Shown piece by piece: positions 47,721-57,322 of a stretch of 64,000 nucleotides of DNA (within the stretch, counting starts at the first letter, position 1; the number at the start of each line of letters is the position of its first letter). The notes below the pieces were generated by a model that saw only the letters and a list, made by a program, of their open reading frames with translations, ran no database searches and was not told the DNA's origin. A program made the position numbers and the translations under genes. Origin of the DNA: Caulobacteraceae bacterium (GTDB taxonomy: Bacteria; Pseudomonadota; Alphaproteobacteria; Caulobacterales; Caulobacteraceae); assembly GCA_947441065.1 (NCBI GenBank), contig CANESI010000001.1:1-64000 (forward strand). The letters are read 5' to 3'.

Positions 47721-48383
47721 CTAATAATAGTGGGTGCTTCCCGCAGCCCACAGATCATATTCGTATGTGATCCGGTCCTCTATCAAGCTGTATGAGCGAA
47801 GGTCATGGCCTCCGCTTTCCCACTTTCTCTGAATTGCCCATGCACAGTAGTCAGCAACCTGTAGGCATGGGTCTGATCCGCAAGGCAAAAAATCAGTTTT
47901 CCATTCTTTGGCACGCATGGTTTGCCGCATGACGTCATCAACAGCCTCTTTGAAGGCGGCGCGCTCTTTCCTGACCCCCAATGAGGCCGCTGTGACGAGA
48001 GCCTTATGATCCGTGGTGAACTGGTCCTTGGTGCCGTGCTTAAAGTGGTAGTACCAGCCGAATTTGTAGAAGGTTGGTTTACTTGTTTTGACATGGGCTT
48101 GGGCCTTGGACTTTTCCATGATCGTGGCCTGTATTTGGAAGGGGTGCCCCAAGATGGTTTCATAAACCGCATCGCGGACGACCTGTTTGTCTGTTGTCGC
48201 GTGGAAATGCTCACCCAAGTCAGCGCCTTGCCAAACCAATTTTCTTCTAAGGTCGAGAAGTGACGTAGCGACCGAACACTCCTCCATGGTCACGGAACAG
48301 AGTATAAAACATCGGCTTACGTTCTGTCCCTTCGTGAAGGTGAAGCAACCCGCTTCGTCAGCGAACAGGAATCGATTGAGCAT
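47721..48383 (-). CDS. DUF3800 domain protein (predicted nuclease-like), probably acquired
   Basis: 220 aa from ATG 48383 (MLNRFLFADEAGCFTF), chosen because DUF3800 proteins begin with a hydrophobic strand ending in D-E/S-x-G; a longer frame to 48488 is possible. Acidic residues near the start and near the C-terminus (CLQVADYCAWAIQRKWE) match an RNase-H-like fold proposed for the family. Function unknown; relatives occur in mobile and defence-rich regions. It is the only minus-strand gene between metK and pnp, and its G+C is low (25/60 at 48061-48120). Confidence 0.8.
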   Translation of the reverse strand: MLNRFLFADEAGCFTFTKGQNVSRCFILCSVTMEECSVATSLLDLRRKLVWQGADLGEHFHATTDKQVVRDAVYETILGHPFQIQATIMEKSKAQAHVKTSKPTFYKFGWYYHFKHGTKDQFTTDHKALVTAASLGVRKERAAFKEAVDDVMRQTMRAKEWKTDFLPCGSDPCLQVADYCAWAIQRKWESGGHDLRSYSLIEDRITYEYDLWAAGSTHYY

Positions 48384-48545
48384 ATTTGCATAAATAAACC
48401 AATTCAGGCGTAAACTAAAGAGCCATCCAGGGTCGCGATGACATGCCGCGTCCTTCGCGGGATAGGAGAACGATAAAATCCCTTTCAAAACGGGGAGGTG
48501 ACAAGTCGCTCATCCGGTTCTATAAGACCCCCACATCGATCGATG

Positions 48546-48594
48546 GCGTTGGATGACGCTTTCGAGCGGCGGCCGGAAGGCTCGCCGCTTTTTT
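48546..48594 (+). terminator. Attenuator-like intrinsic terminator in the rimP leader
   Basis: AGCGGCG (48565-48571) pairs perfectly with CGCCGCT (48583-48589), with a further GCC/GGC pairing around a GGAA loop, followed by six Ts (48589-48594). It stands 20 nt before the rimP start. The 5' arm can instead pair with CGCT (48557-48560) around a TTCG loop, and that CGCT overlaps an ACGC able to pair with GCGT (48546-48549). Three mutually exclusive hairpins in order are the layout of an attenuator. Confidence 0.65.
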
Positions 48595-48614
48595 GTTGCT
48601 TTGAGAGGCTAAGC

Positions 48615-49178
48615 TTGCGCGGCAAGACCAGTGAAGACCGGGACCTGATCTCCCTCCTCGACCCCGTGGTTGAGGCGGCGGGCTTTGAGCTTGTGCGTCT
48701 GCGTCTGATGAGCGGCACCCAGACCCGGCGCCTTCAACTGATGGCCGAACGTCCCGATGGCAGCATGAATGTCGAAGGCTGTGCGATGTTGTCGCGCGCC
48801 GTGGCCGAGGTGCTGGACGCCGCCGATCCGATCACGGGCGAATATCTCCTAGAGGTTTCAAGCCCCGGCATTGATCGCCCCCTGACCCGCCTCAAGGATT
48901 TCGAGACCTATGAAGGGCTAGAGGCGCGCATCGAACTGGACCGCCTGTGCGAAGGGCGCAAACGTTTCAAAGGCCAGTTGGCTGGCCTTGAAGACGGCGC
49001 TGTCGCGATCAATCTAGAGGGTGAGCCTGACCATACCACCTTGATCCCCTTTGATTGGGTGATCGAGGCCAAGCTCGTCCTGACCGACGAGTTGATGAAA
49101 CGTGGCGCAGACGAACGCGCTTCCCGAATGACCCCGCAAGATTCGCTAGATGGCGAAGACGAAGAGGACCTGGCCTAA
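48615..49178 (+). CDS. rimP: Ribosome maturation factor RimP
   Basis: 187 aa from TTG 48615 ([23 protein letters not shown]), with GAGAGG upstream. In-frame ATGs further upstream (e.g. 48543) would place a strong terminator inside the coding sequence and add a tail without homology. Motifs: [11 protein letters not shown] and [18 protein letters not shown]. Helps assemble the 30S subunit. Its stop overlaps the nusA start by 1 nt (TAATG). First gene of the nusA-infB operon. Confidence 0.93.
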   Translation: MRGKTSEDRDLISLLDPVVEAAGFELVRLRLMSGTQTRRLQLMAERPDGSMNVEGCAMLSRAVAEVLDAADPITGEYLLEVSSPGIDRPLTRLKDFETYEGLEARIELDRLCEGRKRFKGQLAGLEDGAVAINLEGEPDHTTLIPFDWVIEAKLVLTDELMKRGADERASRMTPQDSLDGEDEEDLA

Positions 49179-50806
49179 TGAGCGTCACCGGCATTTCCGC
49201 AAACCGGCTTGAACTCCTACAGATCGCTGACGCCGTTGCGCGTGAGAAATCGATCGAAAAGGAAATTGTGATCGAAGCCATCGAGGAGGCGATCCAGAAG
49301 GCGGCGCGCTCGCGTTATGGCGCTGAGCACGATATCCGCGTCCATATCGACACCCGCACCGGCGAGATGACCATCACCCGCGTGGTGACGGTGGTTGCCG
49401 ACGGCACGGTTGAGAATGAATATGCCGAACAGAGCCTGACCGACGCCTTGAAGGGCGATAAGGAAGCGGCCATCGGCAAGACCTATACCGAAATCCTGCC
49501 GCCCTTCGAATTTGGCCGAGTCCAGACCCAGATGGCCCGTCAGGTTGTGACCCACAAGGTCCGCGAAGCCGAACGTGAGCGCCAGTACGAAGAGTTCAAG
49601 GACCGCATCTCCGAAGTGGTCAATGGCACGGTCAAGCGCGTCGAATATGGCAATGTCATTGTCGATCTCGGCCGTGGTGAAGGCATTATGCGCCGCGACC
49701 AAGCCATCCCGCGCGAGAACTTCCAGATCGGCGACCGCGTCCGGGCCTATATCTATGATGTGCGCCGCGAGACCAAGGGTCCGCAGATCATGCTCAGCCG
49801 CGCCCATGGTGGCTTCATGGCCAAGCTGTTCGCGCAAGAAGTGCCGGAAGTCTACGACGCCGTCATCGAGATCCGTGCCGTTGCCCGCGATCCAGGCAGC
49901 CGCGCCAAGATGGCTGTGGTCTCCAATGATAGCTCCATCGATCCCGTCGGCGCTTGCGTGGGTATGCGCGGTAGCCGGGTTCAGGCCGTTGTGGCTGAGC
50001 TTCAGGGCGAAAAGATCGACATCATCCAATGGTCGCCTGATGAAGCCACCTTCATCGTTAACGCCTTGGCCCCTGCCGAAGTCACCAAGGTCGTGCTCGA
50101 TGAAGAGGACGAGCGCGTTGAAGTGGTGGTGCCGGACGAGCAACTGTCCTTGGCCATTGGTCGCCGCGGCCAGAATGTGCGTCTGGCCAGTCAGCTGACC
50201 GGATGGCAGATCGATATCATGACCGAAAGCCAAGAGAGCGAGCGTCGTCAGCGCGAATTTGCCGAGCGCACGACCCTGTTCCAAGAGGCCTTGGACGTCG
50301 ACGAAGTGATCGCCCAACTGCTGGTCACCGAAGGCTTCGCCGCTGTGGAAGACGTGGCCTATGTCGAGGCCGAAGAGATTGCCAGCATCGAAGGCTTTGA
50401 TGATGACACGGCCGAAGAGCTTCAGGCCCGCGCCCGCGACTTCCTTGAGCGTGAGGCGGCGGAGCTGGATTCCAAGCGTCGCGCCCTCGGCGTCGAAGAT
50501 GGTCTCCTGCAGATTGAAGGCCTGACCATTGCGATGGCCATTGCCCTCGGTACCGGCGAGGTCAAGACGGTTGAAGATCTGGCCGATCTGGTGCCGGACG
50601 ATCTGCGCGGCTGGTTCGAAGCCAAGGACGGTGCCCGCGTGCGTCAGCCCGGCCTGCTGGAAAGCTTCAATCTGTCACCGGAAGATGCCGAGGCCCTTAT
50701 CATGGGCGCTCGCGTCGTGATGGGCTGGGTCGAGGCTCCGGAAGTGGTTGAAGACGAGCCTGAGCTTGAGGCCGACCTTGAGCCTGAGGCCGATGCCGAG
50801 GCTTGA
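49178..50806 (+). CDS. nusA: Transcription termination/antitermination factor NusA
   Basis: 542 aa from ATG 49178 ([24 protein letters not shown]). The N-terminal RNAP-binding domain is followed by S1 ([17 protein letters not shown]), two KH domains ([18 protein letters not shown] and [16 protein letters not shown]), and C-terminal acidic helix-hairpin-helix repeats ([26 protein letters not shown]). Modulates pausing and termination; it could itself act on the leader upstream of rimP. Confidence 0.97.
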   Translation: MSVTGISANRLELLQIADAVAREKSIEKEIVIEAIEEAIQKAARSRYGAEHDIRVHIDTRTGEMTITRVVTVVADGTVENEYAEQSLTDALKGDKEAAIGKTYTEILPPFEFGRVQTQMARQVVTHKVREAERERQYEEFKDRISEVVNGTVKRVEYGNVIVDLGRGEGIMRRDQAIPRENFQIGDRVRAYIYDVRRETKGPQIMLSRAHGGFMAKLFAQEVPEVYDAVIEIRAVARDPGSRAKMAVVSNDSSIDPVGACVGMRGSRVQAVVAELQGEKIDIIQWSPDEATFIVNALAPAEVTKVVLDEEDERVEVVVPDEQLSLAIGRRGQNVRLASQLTGWQIDIMTESQESERRQREFAERTTLFQEALDVDEVIAQLLVTEGFAAVEDVAYVEAEEIASIEGFDDDTAEELQARARDFLEREAAELDSKRRALGVEDGLLQIEGLTIAMAIALGTGEVKTVEDLADLVPDDLRGWFEAKDGARVRQPGLLESFNLSPEDAEALIMGARVVMGWVEAPEVVEDEPELEADLEPEADAEA

Positions 50807-50944
50807 TCTTGGTGTGAGGGGCTTGCCCCTCATTCCATCCTTCTTTGACCAAAGCCCCCGGTGGGGGTGGACTATTTTCATCTAGACCCTTGGCCCTTGG
50901 GCGGGGGTGGGTGAGGGACCTTTCCCTCCGGAGACTTCGCGCCC

Positions 50945-51634
50945 TTGACCACCGATGCCGTGCCCATAGAGCAGGACGCCTCTTTGCCAGAGGCCCCGCA
51001 AGAGCCGCGTGCGCACCGGACCAAGGCGCAGGCCGACCGCGAGCGTCGCTGCATCGTCAGTGGCGAGGTGGTGCCTGAAGAAAAGCTCATCCGTTTTGTG
51101 GCTGGTCCTGGCGGCGTGGTCGTGCCGGATCTGGCGCGGAAACTGCCGGGCCGTGGGCTCTGGGTCACCGCCAATCGTGAGGCGGTGACGACGGCGGCCA
51201 AGAAGGGTGCCTTTTCCCGTGCCGCCAAGGCCAAGCTGTCGGCTCCTGCCGATCTGGCCGATCAGGTGGAGCGGCTCTTGACCCAGCGGGTTCTGGACGG
51301 TCTGGGACTGGCCCGCCGGGCCGCCGATCTGACCTTTGGTTTTGAAAAGGCCGGGGCTGCGATTAGTGCCGGCAAGGTCTCTTGGATGGTTGAAGCCAGC
51401 GACGGTGCCGATGATGGGCGTCGAAAGATGCTGCAAATCGCCCGGCGTGTCCCCCGTAGGCCACGTTTGCTAGGGATTTTCACAGCAGACGAATTGAGTT
51501 TGGCCTTAGGGCTTGGAAATGTGATACACCTCGTCTTCCTTGCGGGGCGAGGCGCTGATCGTTGGACACAGGATGTCGAGCGGCTATCAGGCTTTCGCTC
51601 GCTCATCCCAACGAGTTGGCGCGAGGAGCCGTGA
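50945..51634 (+). CDS. YlxR-type (DUF448) RNA-binding protein with L7Ae-like extension
   Basis: 229 aa. The DUF448 motif (RRCIVSGEVVPEEKLIRFVAGPGG, residues about 34-57, and GRGLWVTANREAV) is followed by an L7Ae/ribosomal-eL8-like half (about 95-215). This fused form is usual in alphaproteobacteria. Role unknown; always between nusA and infB. TTG start. The preceding 138-nt spacer holds a GAGGGGC-TT-GCCCCTC hairpin (50817-50832) without a clear U-tract. Confidence 0.88.
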   Translation: MTTDAVPIEQDASLPEAPQEPRAHRTKAQADRERRCIVSGEVVPEEKLIRFVAGPGGVVVPDLARKLPGRGLWVTANREAVTTAAKKGAFSRAAKAKLSAPADLADQVERLLTQRVLDGLGLARRAADLTFGFEKAGAAISAGKVSWMVEASDGADDGRRKMLQIARRVPRRPRLLGIFTADELSLALGLGNVIHLVFLAGRGADRWTQDVERLSGFRSLIPTSWREEP

Positions 51635-51732
51635 GAGCGGGCGGGGACGAAACCCTTCGTCCCGGCTCATTATCTATGGTTGAAGACTAAGGCCGGGCCC
51701 GTTCGGGGACCGGAAGTGAGTAAAGCGAGCGG

Positions 51733-54705
51733 ATGAACGACGCGAACGACAATGAAAACGACCGTCCCGACGGTTCGGCCGGCCAATCTAACGGCCAACC
51801 CGGCGGCAGGGCTCCCCTGACGCTGAAGCCCCGTGCAGGTGCGGTCAGTGCCGGTACGGTGAAGCAAAGCTTCAGCCACGGCCGGTCCAAGACGGTGGTC
51901 GTAGAGACCAAGCGTCGCCGTGTAGACGGCGCGCCAAGCGGGCCTGCGCCTGCGCCGGTTCAGGCCGAGCGCCGCCCAGCCCCTGAGGCTGCCCGTCCGC
52001 AGGAGCCGCGTCCTCCGCGTCCCCAGCAGCCGCTTCAGACCAATCTGAATCTTTCGGCGGAAGAGATGCGCGCCCGTCAGCGCGTCGTTGAAGCCGCTCG
52101 CGCTGAACAAGAACGCCAAGTGGCCGAACGCAAGGCGCTCGATGATGCGCGCCGCGCCGAGGAAGAGGCAATGCGCCGCGCCGCCGCTGAGGCCCGCGCC
52201 GCTGAGGCTGCCCTTCAGGCCAAGATGGCGCCGCCGCCTGCTGCGGATGCCGTTGCACCAACACCGGTCAAGGCAGAAGCTCCGGCTCCAGCCCCAGCGC
52301 CTGTTGCTGCTCCGGCCCCTGCGCCGGTTGCGGTTCAGCCTCCACCCTATCGGGCTCCTGAGCCGATCCGTGCCGCGCCAACCCGTCCAGTTGAGCCGCG
52401 CCGCGATGATCGTCAGGCCACCACGACCTATCGCAGTGATGCGCCGCGTCCGGCTCCGACCGGTCCGCGTCCGCCGCGTGACGGCCAGCGCCCCAATACA
52501 GATCGTGCTGCCCCGCCTGCTCGCGCCGGTGAGACGGTTCGTTATTCGGCCCTTACGCCGCGTCCCGCTCCGCCGCGCCCCGGTGCTCAGGGGGCTCGCC
52601 CCGGTCCAGGAGGTCGTCAGGCCCCGCCTTCGGCCCCGGTAACGCCCGATGTGCAGCGCGCCGCGCGTACCGCCCCTCCAGGTGCGGGCAAGGACCGTCG
52701 TCCTCAGGATCTGGACGAGGATAGCATCAAGCGCGCCAAGGCCGCAGCGCCGGGCGGCAACGCCAAGGCTGTCAGCCGCGTTAAGGGTGCACCCCAACGC
52801 CGCGAAGGTCGCCTGACCATCCAAGCCGTCGCCGGTGATGGAGAGTCCGCTGACCGCATGCGCTCGCTGGCCTCGGTTCGCCGGGCCCGTGAACGCGAGC
52901 GTGAAAAGCGCAAGGGCGGTGGCGCTCAGGATCAGATCAAGGTCACCCGTGACGTGGTCATTCCTGATGTCATCACCGTGCAGGAACTGTCACAGCGCAT
53001 GGCCACCCGCGCCGTTGACGTGATCAAGTTCATGATGCGCCAAGGCATGATGCTCAAGATCAACGACGTGATCGATTCCGATACGGCTGAACTGATCGCC
53101 ACGGAATTTGGCCACAATGTTACCCGCGTGTCGGAGTCTGACGTTGAAACCGGCTTCCTGTCGGCGGAAGATCACGATCAAGACACCATCTCACGGCCCC
53201 CCGTGGTCGCGGTTATGGGTCACGTTGACCACGGCAAGACCAGTCTGTTGGACGCCTTGCGTTCGGCCGATGTGGCGGGCGGTGAGCATGGCGGCATTAC
53301 CCAGCATATTGGAGCCTATCAGGTCCGTCTGCCTGCGGGCGACCGGGTCACCTTCCTCGACACGCCCGGTCACGCGGCCTTCTCGGCCATGCGAGCGCGC
53401 GGTGCCAATGTCACTGACATCGTGGTTCTGGTCGTGGCCGGTGATGACGGGGTCATGCCTCAGACCATCGAAGCCATTCACCATGCCAAGGCTGCCGGTG
53501 CGCCGATTATCGTGGCCGTCAACAAGATGGATAAGCCCGGTTCCGATGCCACCCGCGTCGTCAACGAGCTTCTGCAGCACGAGATCGTGGTCGAAAGCCT
53601 CGGCGGTGACACCCAGATCATTGAGGTCTCTGCCCTCAAGAAAACCGGTCTGGACAAGCTGATCGAAGCCATTCTGATCCAAGCCGAAATGATGGACCTG
53701 AAGGCCAATCCGGATCGGACGGCTGAAGGTGTGGTCATTGAAGGCAAGCTCGACAAGGGACGCGGCCCCGTGGCCACGGTTCTGGTCAAGCGTGGCTCGC
53801 TCAAGCGCGGCGATATTGTCGTGGCCGGTGCCGCTTGGGGCCGCGTGCGCGCCCTGATCAACGAACGTGACGAGCAGGTCTTGGTGGCTGAACCCTCCGT
53901 GCCTGTCGAAATCCTCGGCCTTGATATGCCTCCGAGCCCCGGCGAAGCCTTCGCTGTGGTGGAAAATGAGGCTCGCGCCCGTGAACTGACCGAATATCGT
54001 GACCGTAAGCGCCGCGATAAGATGCTGACCCCCACTGCTGCCGGTGCGACCTTGGCCGATATGATGGCCAAGCTGCAGGACAAGAAGCTTAAAGAGCTTG
54101 CCCTGATCGTGAAGGCGGACGTGCAAGGTTCGGCCGAAGCCATCATTGGTTCGCTGGAGAAGATCTCCACCGATGAGGTGCGGGCACGGATCATTCACTC
54201 CGGCGTCGGTGCCATCAACGAGAGCGATGTGCTGCTTGCTAAGGGCTCCGGCTCGCCCATCCTCGGCTTCAATGTCCGCGCCTCTAAGCAGGCCCGCGAT
54301 CTGGCTGAGCGCGAAGGCGTCGAGATCCGTTATTACGCGATCATCTATGACCTGCTCGACGACATCAAAAACGTGCTCTCGGGCATGTTGTCGCCGATCC
54401 AACGCGAAACCTTCCTCGGCAATGCCGACGTTCTGCAAGCCTTCGATATCTCCAAGGTCGGCAAGATCGCCGGTTGCCGGGTCACAGAAGGGGTCGTTCG
54501 CAAGGGCGCCAAGGTCCGGATCATTCGCAACGATATTGTGGTGCTGGAACTGGGCACCTTGCAGACGCTCAAGCGCTTCAAGGACGAGGTCAACGAGGTC
54601 AATGCCGGCCAAGAGTGCGGCATGGCCTTTGCGGGCTTCCAAGACATCAAGGCTGGCGACGTCATCGAGTGCTTCACGGTCGAGACCATCAAGCGTTCGC
54701 TCTAA
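51733..54705 (+). CDS. infB: Translation initiation factor IF-2
   Basis: 990 aa. A long Ala/Pro/Arg-rich N-terminal extension (about 1-380) includes a charged coiled coil ([29 protein letters not shown] region). IF2-N (about 415-465) precedes the G domain: G1 GHVDHGKT at 496-503, [12 protein letters not shown]. Then beta-barrel and C-terminal fMet-tRNA-binding domains. GTPase that positions initiator tRNA on the 30S subunit. ATG start. Confidence 0.97.
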   Translation: MNDANDNENDRPDGSAGQSNGQPGGRAPLTLKPRAGAVSAGTVKQSFSHGRSKTVVVETKRRRVDGAPSGPAPAPVQAERRPAPEAARPQEPRPPRPQQPLQTNLNLSAEEMRARQRVVEAARAEQERQVAERKALDDARRAEEEAMRRAAAEARAAEAALQAKMAPPPAADAVAPTPVKAEAPAPAPAPVAAPAPAPVAVQPPPYRAPEPIRAAPTRPVEPRRDDRQATTTYRSDAPRPAPTGPRPPRDGQRPNTDRAAPPARAGETVRYSALTPRPAPPRPGAQGARPGPGGRQAPPSAPVTPDVQRAARTAPPGAGKDRRPQDLDEDSIKRAKAAAPGGNAKAVSRVKGAPQRREGRLTIQAVAGDGESADRMRSLASVRRAREREREKRKGGGAQDQIKVTRDVVIPDVITVQELSQRMATRAVDVIKFMMRQGMMLKINDVIDSDTAELIATEFGHNVTRVSESDVETGFLSAEDHDQDTISRPPVVAVMGHVDHGKTSLLDALRSADVAGGEHGGITQHIGAYQVRLPAGDRVTFLDTPGHAAFSAMRARGANVTDIVVLVVAGDDGVMPQTIEAIHHAKAAGAPIIVAVNKMDKPGSDATRVVNELLQHEIVVESLGGDTQIIEVSALKKTGLDKLIEAILIQAEMMDLKANPDRTAEGVVIEGKLDKGRGPVATVLVKRGSLKRGDIVVAGAAWGRVRALINERDEQVLVAEPSVPVEILGLDMPPSPGEAFAVVENEARARELTEYRDRKRRDKMLTPTAAGATLADMMAKLQDKKLKELALIVKADVQGSAEAIIGSLEKISTDEVRARIIHSGVGAINESDVLLAKGSGSPILGFNVRASKQARDLAEREGVEIRYYAIIYDLLDDIKNVLSGMLSPIQRETFLGNADVLQAFDISKVGKIAGCRVTEGVVRKGAKVRIIRNDIVVLELGTLQTLKRFKDEVNEVNAGQECGMAFAGFQDIKAGDVIECFTVETIKRSL

Positions 54706-54729
54706 TCGTCGCTTTGGCTGAATAGATTT

Positions 54730-54771
54730 CAGGCCACTGGACCCGATGGGGTGCGGTGGCCTGATGCTTTT
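54730..54771 (+). terminator. Probable terminator after infB
   Basis: CAGGCCAC (54730-54737) pairs perfectly with GTGGCCTG (54756-54763), with a small inner CCC/GGG stem, followed by ATGCTTTT. The T-run is short, so termination may be partial and read-through into the lipoprotein/rbfA genes is possible. Confidence 0.5.
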
Positions 54772-54854
54772 GGGCTTTGGATTGGGCTGGCCGAACGCCT
54801 TGGCTATAATTGCGCCGAAACGACAAGGTTCACTGATCCTAACGGAGGCCGACC

Positions 54855-55376
54855 ATGACCCTTTCTCACTGGACCTTGAGCCTCTTCGCTGCGGCCCTGT
54901 TGAGCGGATGCGCCACGACGAACCGTTACGATGCGGCAGAGGATGTTCATGCCCTGTTGGTGGCGGTTCGAAACCACGACCGGGCCGGGTTTGATGCCCA
55001 TATTGATCGGCCCGCTCTCAAGGTCCAGCTGCGCGGCCGTCTGGTGGCCGAGGCCGCCAAGGCCCATGGCACAGACAGTCTTGCCGTGCTTGGCGCGATT
55101 CTAGCCCGGCCCCTCGTCGATCTGGCTGTCGATCAGTTGGTGCAGCCCGACGTCTTCGCGGCCGTCGCTGAGACCATGGGCTATTCGGCAACCAAGCCCG
55201 TGCCTGATCGCTTGGCCATTGCCAGCCTCCTTCGTCCCATCGACGAGACAACCGCCTGCGCGCCCCGCAAGAAGGACGGTCCGTGTCTCTTGGTCTTCCA
55301 CAAGGATGCCGGAAGCTGGCGTCTCGTGGGATTTGAAGGCGATACAGGGATGTTACGGGTCGGGCCTCGACGCTGA
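54855..55376 (+). CDS. Small lipoprotein, DUF2939-like
   Basis: 173 aa. A lipoprotein signal ends in LLSGC (Cys18). The mature part starts YDAAEDVHALLVAVRNHDRAGFDAHIDRPALKVQLRG, resembling DUF2939, where two helices are followed by a conserved Asp-x-Pro-x-Leu/Leu-Lys segment, and ends with a small beta domain. Function unknown, envelope-located. It interrupts the usual infB-rbfA adjacency; its own GGAGG-like ribosome site precedes ATG. Confidence 0.75.
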   Translation: MTLSHWTLSLFAAALLSGCATTNRYDAAEDVHALLVAVRNHDRAGFDAHIDRPALKVQLRGRLVAEAAKAHGTDSLAVLGAILARPLVDLAVDQLVQPDVFAAVAETMGYSATKPVPDRLAIASLLRPIDETTACAPRKKDGPCLLVFHKDAGSWRLVGFEGDTGMLRVGPRR

Positions 55377-55491
55377 GTGGCCGACATAACCCCCCTCCCT
55401 CGACTTTCCACCTCAGTGGGGCTACAAGCCACGTCCTTTTTGTCCGTCCCTTCCGCGGCGTCCGATCCGCCGGTGAGGCTAGGAGAGTGCT

Positions 55492-55935
55492 ATGAAACGT
55501 CCTGCTAAGGCTTCGCGCCCGTCCGGGCCTTCGGGTCCCAGCCAGCGTCAGTTGCGCGCGGGCGAGCTTGTTCGTCATGCTCTGGTCGAGATCCTGCGGG
55601 AGGAGACCTTTCTGGATCCGACCCTGGCGGGGGTGATCGTGACCGTGACGGAGGTGCGGATGACCCCGGACCTGCGTCACGCCATGTGTTTCGTACAGCC
55701 TCTGCGCGGTGAAAATGCCAAGCCCATCGTCAAGTCGCTCAATGCGGTCTCGAAATATATCCGCGGCCTGCTGGGCCGGATGATCGACATGAAGTTTACG
55801 CCCGATCTGCGGTTCATCCACGATCAGAGCTTCGCCACCGCCGAGCATATCGAAAAACTGTTCGATGATCCTCGCGTGCGCGCCGATCTGGCCGCGCCCG
55901 ATGAGGATGAAGACGGCGACCATGGCCCGGCGTAA
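55492..55935 (+). CDS. rbfA: Ribosome-binding factor A
   Basis: 147 aa single KH-like domain: [19 protein letters not shown], the [19 protein letters not shown] strand region and [23 protein letters not shown]. Binds the 30S platform during late assembly and cold shock. Short basic N-terminal extension and acidic tail. The 3' end overlaps truB by 14 nt. Confidence 0.95.
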   Translation: MKRPAKASRPSGPSGPSQRQLRAGELVRHALVEILREETFLDPTLAGVIVTVTEVRMTPDLRHAMCFVQPLRGENAKPIVKSLNAVSKYIRGLLGRMIDMKFTPDLRFIHDQSFATAEHIEKLFDDPRVRADLAAPDEDEDGDHGPA

Positions 55936-56902
55936 GAAGGGCCTGCCCATATCGGGCTGGATCGTCCTTGATAAGCCGCATGATATGGGCTCGACCACGG
56001 CGGTTAGCCGGGTTCGGCGGCTATTCAATGCCCAAAAGGCCGGTCATGCCGGAACGCTCGACCCGTTAGCCACTGGCATCTTGCCCATCGCGTTGGGCGA
56101 GGCGACCAAGACCGTGCCCTATCTGATGGAGGCCGATAAGACCTATCGGTTCACCGTCGCGTGGGGGACATCGACCGCGAGCTTTGACCGCGAGGGCGAG
56201 GTGACCGCGACCTCGGATGTGCGTCCCGACCCTGCGGCCATTGCCGAGGCCCTCAAGAGCTTTGTTGGTGAGATCGATCAGGTTCCCCCCAACTTTTCGG
56301 CCATCAAGGTCGATGGCGAGCGGGCCTATGATCTGGCCCGTGAGGGGGTCGAGTTCGAGCTCGCTGCCCGCCGGGTCACGATCTATGAGGCCGATCTGGT
56401 CGAGATCCCGGACCCCGACCATGCGGTAATTGATATAAGGTGTGGCAAGGGAACCTATGTCCGTTCTGTGGCCCGTGACCTTGCCGTCATGCTCGGGGCC
56501 TGCGGTCACGTCAGCGATCTGCGCCGCCTGCGCGTTGGGGCCTTCGGGCAAGAGCGTGCAATTACACTAGAATTTCTGGAAGAGTTGGTGCATAAGAGCG
56601 CCGCTTCGGAGGCTTTGCTTCCCGTTGAGACCGCGCTGGACGACATCCCGGCGCTGGCCATAACTGAGGAAGAGGCATTCCGGCTCAAGCAAGGGCGCCC
56701 GATCATTCTGCTTCCCAGACAGGTCGAAACGCTTCGTGCGTCTCGCGTTCCCCGGACCATTGGGGGGCAAGATGCGTCTCGAACCGTTTTGGCAAAGCTG
56801 GGTGGCCTAGCGATCAGCCTTTGTGAGATGCGCGCCGGACAGCTTAGTCCGACGCGGGTATTTCATCTTGAACAAGGAGACACCGATGTCGATCACGATT
56901 GA
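55922..56902 (+). CDS. truB: tRNA pseudouridine-55 synthase TruB
   Basis: 326 aa from ATG 55922 ([19 protein letters not shown]). The catalytic Asp is D47 in [27 protein letters not shown] and [13 protein letters not shown] segments are conserved. Makes psi-55 in the T-loop of tRNAs. It starts inside rbfA (14-nt overlap) and its last codons overlap rpsO by 17 nt, so rbfA-truB-rpsO is tightly packed. Confidence 0.96.
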   Translation: MARRKKGLPISGWIVLDKPHDMGSTTAVSRVRRLFNAQKAGHAGTLDPLATGILPIALGEATKTVPYLMEADKTYRFTVAWGTSTASFDREGEVTATSDVRPDPAAIAEALKSFVGEIDQVPPNFSAIKVDGERAYDLAREGVEFELAARRVTIYEADLVEIPDPDHAVIDIRCGKGTYVRSVARDLAVMLGACGHVSDLRRLRVGAFGQERAITLEFLEELVHKSAASEALLPVETALDDIPALAITEEEAFRLKQGRPIILLPRQVETLRASRVPRTIGGQDASRTVLAKLGGLAISLCEMRAGQLSPTRVFHLEQGDTDVDHD

Positions 56903-57155
56903 ACGTAAAGCTGAAGTCATCCAAGCCCATGCTCGCTCTGAAGGCGACACCGGCTCGGCCGAAGTGCAGGTGGCGATCCTGTCAGAACGGATTTCCAATC
57001 TGACCGAGCACTTCAAGACCCACAAAAAGGACAACCACTCGCGTCGCGGCCTTCTGAAGATGGTCTCGCAACGCCGTCGTCTCCTGGACCACCTGAAGGA
57101 CACAGATCATGGCCGCTATGCCGCTCTGATCCAAACCCTGGGCCTGCGCCGCTAA
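56886..57155 (+). CDS. rpsO: 30S ribosomal protein S15
   Basis: 89 aa, exact family length, from ATG 56886 ([29 protein letters not shown]). Helical bundle with [16 protein letters not shown] and [10 protein letters not shown]. Binds 16S rRNA near the central-domain three-way junction. AAGGAG-like site (CAAGGAG) lies within the truB 3' end. In many bacteria rpsO autoregulates via its leader; here the leader is coding sequence of truB. Confidence 0.97.
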   Translation: MSITIERKAEVIQAHARSEGDTGSAEVQVAILSERISNLTEHFKTHKKDNHSRRGLLKMVSQRRRLLDHLKDTDHGRYAALIQTLGLRR

Positions 57156-57240
57156 GGCACAGCCAAGACTGCCTTCCTCCTCGCCCCAATGGCATGAGTC
57201 CGATAGGGGGCGGGGGGAAGTCTAGACCAAGGACGACAAT

Positions 57241-57268
57241 GCCGGGTTAGCGAATGGTCGCTCCCGGC
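57241..57268 (+). ncRNA. Stem-loop in the rpsO-pnp spacer (possible RNase processing site)
   Basis: GCCGGG/CCCGGC (57241-57246, 57263-57268) and AGCGA/TCGCT (57249-57253, 57258-57262) form an 11-bp stem with a TT bulge and ATGG loop. No U-tract follows, so it is not a terminator. It sits 54 nt before pnp, where E. coli has an RNase III site used for PNPase autoregulation. Role inferred by position. Confidence 0.45.
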
Positions 57269-57322
57269 TCGTCCCGCATCCCCCGTAAGGAATGGGCCTG
57301 GGGGGGAGACCGAAAGACAAAC

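Noticed and set aside
48498-48614. N-terminally extended RimP starting at 48498 or 48543
   Set aside because: The extension would include the strong hairpin and U6 tract and has no family similarity. RimP-like sequence begins at the TTG at 48615 (RGKTSEDRD).
50817-50832. Terminator between nusA and ylxR
   Set aside because: A 7-bp GAGGGGC/GCCCCTC hairpin exists but has a 2-nt loop and no T-run. A second GC-rich dyad follows. It may affect RNA stability but is not supported as a terminator.
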